Of a DNA stretch of 7,298 bases, positions 5,942 to 7,298 are shown one piece after another. Each line of letters begins with the position of its first letter. Position 1 is the stretch's first letter. This DNA is from Campylobacteraceae bacterium (GTDB taxonomy: Bacteria; Campylobacterota; Campylobacteria; Campylobacterales; Sulfurovaceae). The stretch is taken from positions 1 to 7,298 of the forward strand of contig JALWMN010000046.1 in the NCBI GenBank assembly GCA_027083895.1. The letters run 5' to 3'. The notes below the pieces were generated by a model. The model had not been told where the DNA came from, ran no database searches, and saw only the letters and a list, made by a program, of their open reading frames with translations. The translations under genes and the position numbers were made by a program.

Positions 5942-7272
5942 GCCATTTAAAGTTTGTTGTAGTAGGACACCCAAATAAGGGGAAAAGCTCTATTGTAGCG
6001 ACACTTACTCAAAATGAGAGTGTGGCAATTGGGCCAAGACCTGGTACTACAACTAAGGCTCGAAGCTTCTATCTTAAACGAGGCGACGAGGTGCTTTATG
6101 AGCTTATTGATACTCCAGGTTTTCAGCGACCAAAGCGGCTTTTAGAGTGGTTAAAAGCCCAAGGTGAGGTGAGTGCAAATAAGCGGCCAAAACTTTTAGA
6201 GAAGTTTGTGCAAAGTGAGTGTCCAAGCGAGATTTTCCACGATGAGTGCGAGTTGCTGCGTCCAATTGTAGAGGGAGCAGCAATTTTATATGTGGTCGAT
6301 GCCTCAAAGCCCTATAGTAGCAAATTTGAAGCAGAGATGGAGATTTTGCGATATGCTGCTCGTCCCTCTATGGCGATTTTAAACTATATTGGAGAGGAGG
6401 ATTATACAAAAGAGTGGCAGGCAGTTTTGCGACAATACTTCTCGATTATAAAGCCCTTTAATCCATTGAAAGCTAGTTTTAGTGATCATATCGATCTTTT
6501 ATGGGCACTAAAGCATATTGCCATAGAGTGGAATGAGAGTATCGAGAGGATCATCTCTTATCTCCAAAAGCATCGCCAGCAGCAAAAAGAGCAGATTGCA
6601 TCCCTTATAAGTAACACAGTTTGCGAAATTCTCTCCTTTAAACTTAAAAAGAGTTATCATTTAACAAAACCAAACGAAGAGCAGCTTCGTTTAGAGTTTC
6701 AGGCTGCAATAGAGCAAAAAGAGCAAGATCTCTTTAAAGAGATAAAAGAGATTCTTGGTTTTAGAAAACTTCCACTCGATCTTGATCTTGCTAACTTAAA
6801 CTACTCTCTCTTCTCAAAAGAGTCTGAAGAGATTTTTGGTTTGAGTAAAGAGAAGATTGTGCTTTTGCTAACACTCACCTCTGCAGCTACAGGAGGTGCG
6901 ATCGATCTTGCAGTTGGTGGACATAGTCTTCTTTTGGGCACCGTTATTGGGGGTGCAGTTGGTTTTATAGGGGCAAATTATGGGTATGGTAAGTTGAGTG
7001 AGATAAATTTTATTGGAGCAACAACTGTTGAGGTTGGTCCAATTGAGGATCCAAATATTGGATTTATTTTGCTAAATCGTGCTATAGCATTTGCTCGCCT
7101 TCTTCTAGAGACTAGTCATGCCCACAGAGAAAAAAAAGAGCTAGCCATTAGCGATGAGAGTCCACTCAAAGAGTTAAAAAAGTTTGCCTCAATTCTCAAA
7201 AAGTGCCAAAAGTCATCTGTAAATAGTAGCGATAAAGAGAAGTTTGCACAACTCCTTTTAGAGCTTCTTTAA
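5938..7272 (+). CDS. DUF3482-type P-loop GTPase with Gly-rich hydrophobic C-terminal segment
   Basis: 444-aa protein of the TRAFAC GTPase class, third gene of the operon. The G domain spans about 1-205: G1 is GHPNKGKSS (10-18), the switch I threonines are in RPGTTT (34-39), and G3 is DTPG (58-61). The expected G4 NKxD is replaced by LNYIG (148-152); I recall a similar LNF-type G4 in DUF3482 proteins, so this is probably a family trait. A helical, charged region (about 206-300) follows. Residues 306-350 are hydrophobic and rich in Gly/Ala (ATGGAIDLAVGGHS, GTVIGGAVGFIGANYGYG), resembling a membrane-inserting hairpin. The tail (about 395-444) is charged and helical. The ATG at 5938 overlaps the upstream TGA as ATGA, with GAGG at 5927-5930, so translation is coupled to the membrane protein. 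A GTPase acting at the inner membrane with that partner is likely, but the cellular process is unknown. Confidence 0.82.
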   Translation: MSHLKFVVVGHPNKGKSSIVATLTQNESVAIGPRPGTTTKARSFYLKRGDEVLYELIDTPGFQRPKRLLEWLKAQGEVSANKRPKLLEKFVQSECPSEIFHDECELLRPIVEGAAILYVVDASKPYSSKFEAEMEILRYAARPSMAILNYIGEEDYTKEWQAVLRQYFSIIKPFNPLKASFSDHIDLLWALKHIAIEWNESIERIISYLQKHRQQQKEQIASLISNTVCEILSFKLKKSYHLTKPNEEQLRLEFQAAIEQKEQDLFKEIKEILGFRKLPLDLDLANLNYSLFSKESEEIFGLSKEKIVLLLTLTSAATGGAIDLAVGGHSLLLGTVIGGAVGFIGANYGYGKLSEINFIGATTVEVGPIEDPNIGFILLNRAIAFARLLLETSHAHREKKELAISDESPLKELKKFASILKKCQKSSVNSSDKEKFAQLLLELL

Positions 7273-7276
7273 ACCC

Positions 7277-7291
7277 ACTCTATTAAAGAGT
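7277..7291 (+). terminator. Short hairpin after the operon, possible terminator start
   Basis: ACTCT (7277-7281) and AGAGT (7287-7291) form a 5-bp stem with a 5-nt loop, beginning 4 bases after the TAA stop. The stem is short, and only TAATAAT follows before the window ends, so a U-tract cannot be assessed. Confidence 0.25.
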
Positions 7292-7298
7292 TAATAAT

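Noticed and set aside
2640..7272. The operon as a phage-defence island
   Set aside because: HerA-type ATPases occur in defence systems, but there is no nuclease or other effector, no mobile element, and base composition matches the flanks. The families look like core genes.

Overview
The window looks like ordinary chromosomal DNA from an AT-rich member of the Campylobacterota, with a Sulfurimonas/Sulfurovum-type organism my best guess. This is inferred from the AT-rich sequence, heavy AGA/CGA arginine use, frequent TTG starts, T-rich extended -10 promoter style and the protein families present. No phage, transposon, tRNA, rRNA or CRISPR signal was seen.

Layout: (1) Bases 1-528, minus strand, hold the N-terminal 176 codons of a zinc ABC-transporter periplasmic binding protein (ZnuA-like, His-rich loop), cut by the window edge. 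(2) Bases 529-771 are a non-coding gap with a 23-bp inverted repeat flanked by two copies of a 10-bp direct repeat, which could be the znuA control region, and a hairpin at the 3' end of the next gene. (3) Bases 772-2367, minus strand, encode a complete KefB/KefC-like CPA2 cation:proton antiporter with a C-terminal NAD-binding TrkA-N/RCK domain and a TTG start. (4) Bases 2368-2639 are a divergent intergenic region. It carries two consensus DnaA boxes in the same orientation plus one weaker match, an 8-bp perfect hairpin nested in a larger inverted repeat, and a good extended -10 promoter for the rightward genes. (5) Bases 2640-7272, plus strand, form a tight three-gene operon with overlapping reading frames: a 779-aa HerA/FtsK-type ATPase with a long antiparallel coiled-coil tail, a 326-aa membrane protein resembling the DUF2868 family, and a 444-aa GTPase of the DUF3482 type.

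How the genes work together: the two leftward genes are solute transport functions (Zn2+ uptake, K+ or other monovalent cation/H+ exchange) and need not be linked. The rightward operon is the most interesting part. A ring-type P-loop ATPase, a four-helix membrane protein and a GTPase with a non-canonical G4 motif and a Gly-rich hydrophobic segment are translationally coupled. DUF2868 and DUF3482 proteins are, from memory, usual neighbours, but I know of no established role for them, so the trio is a credible uncharacterised membrane-associated NTPase system. Family names were assigned from memory of the sequences, without a database search.
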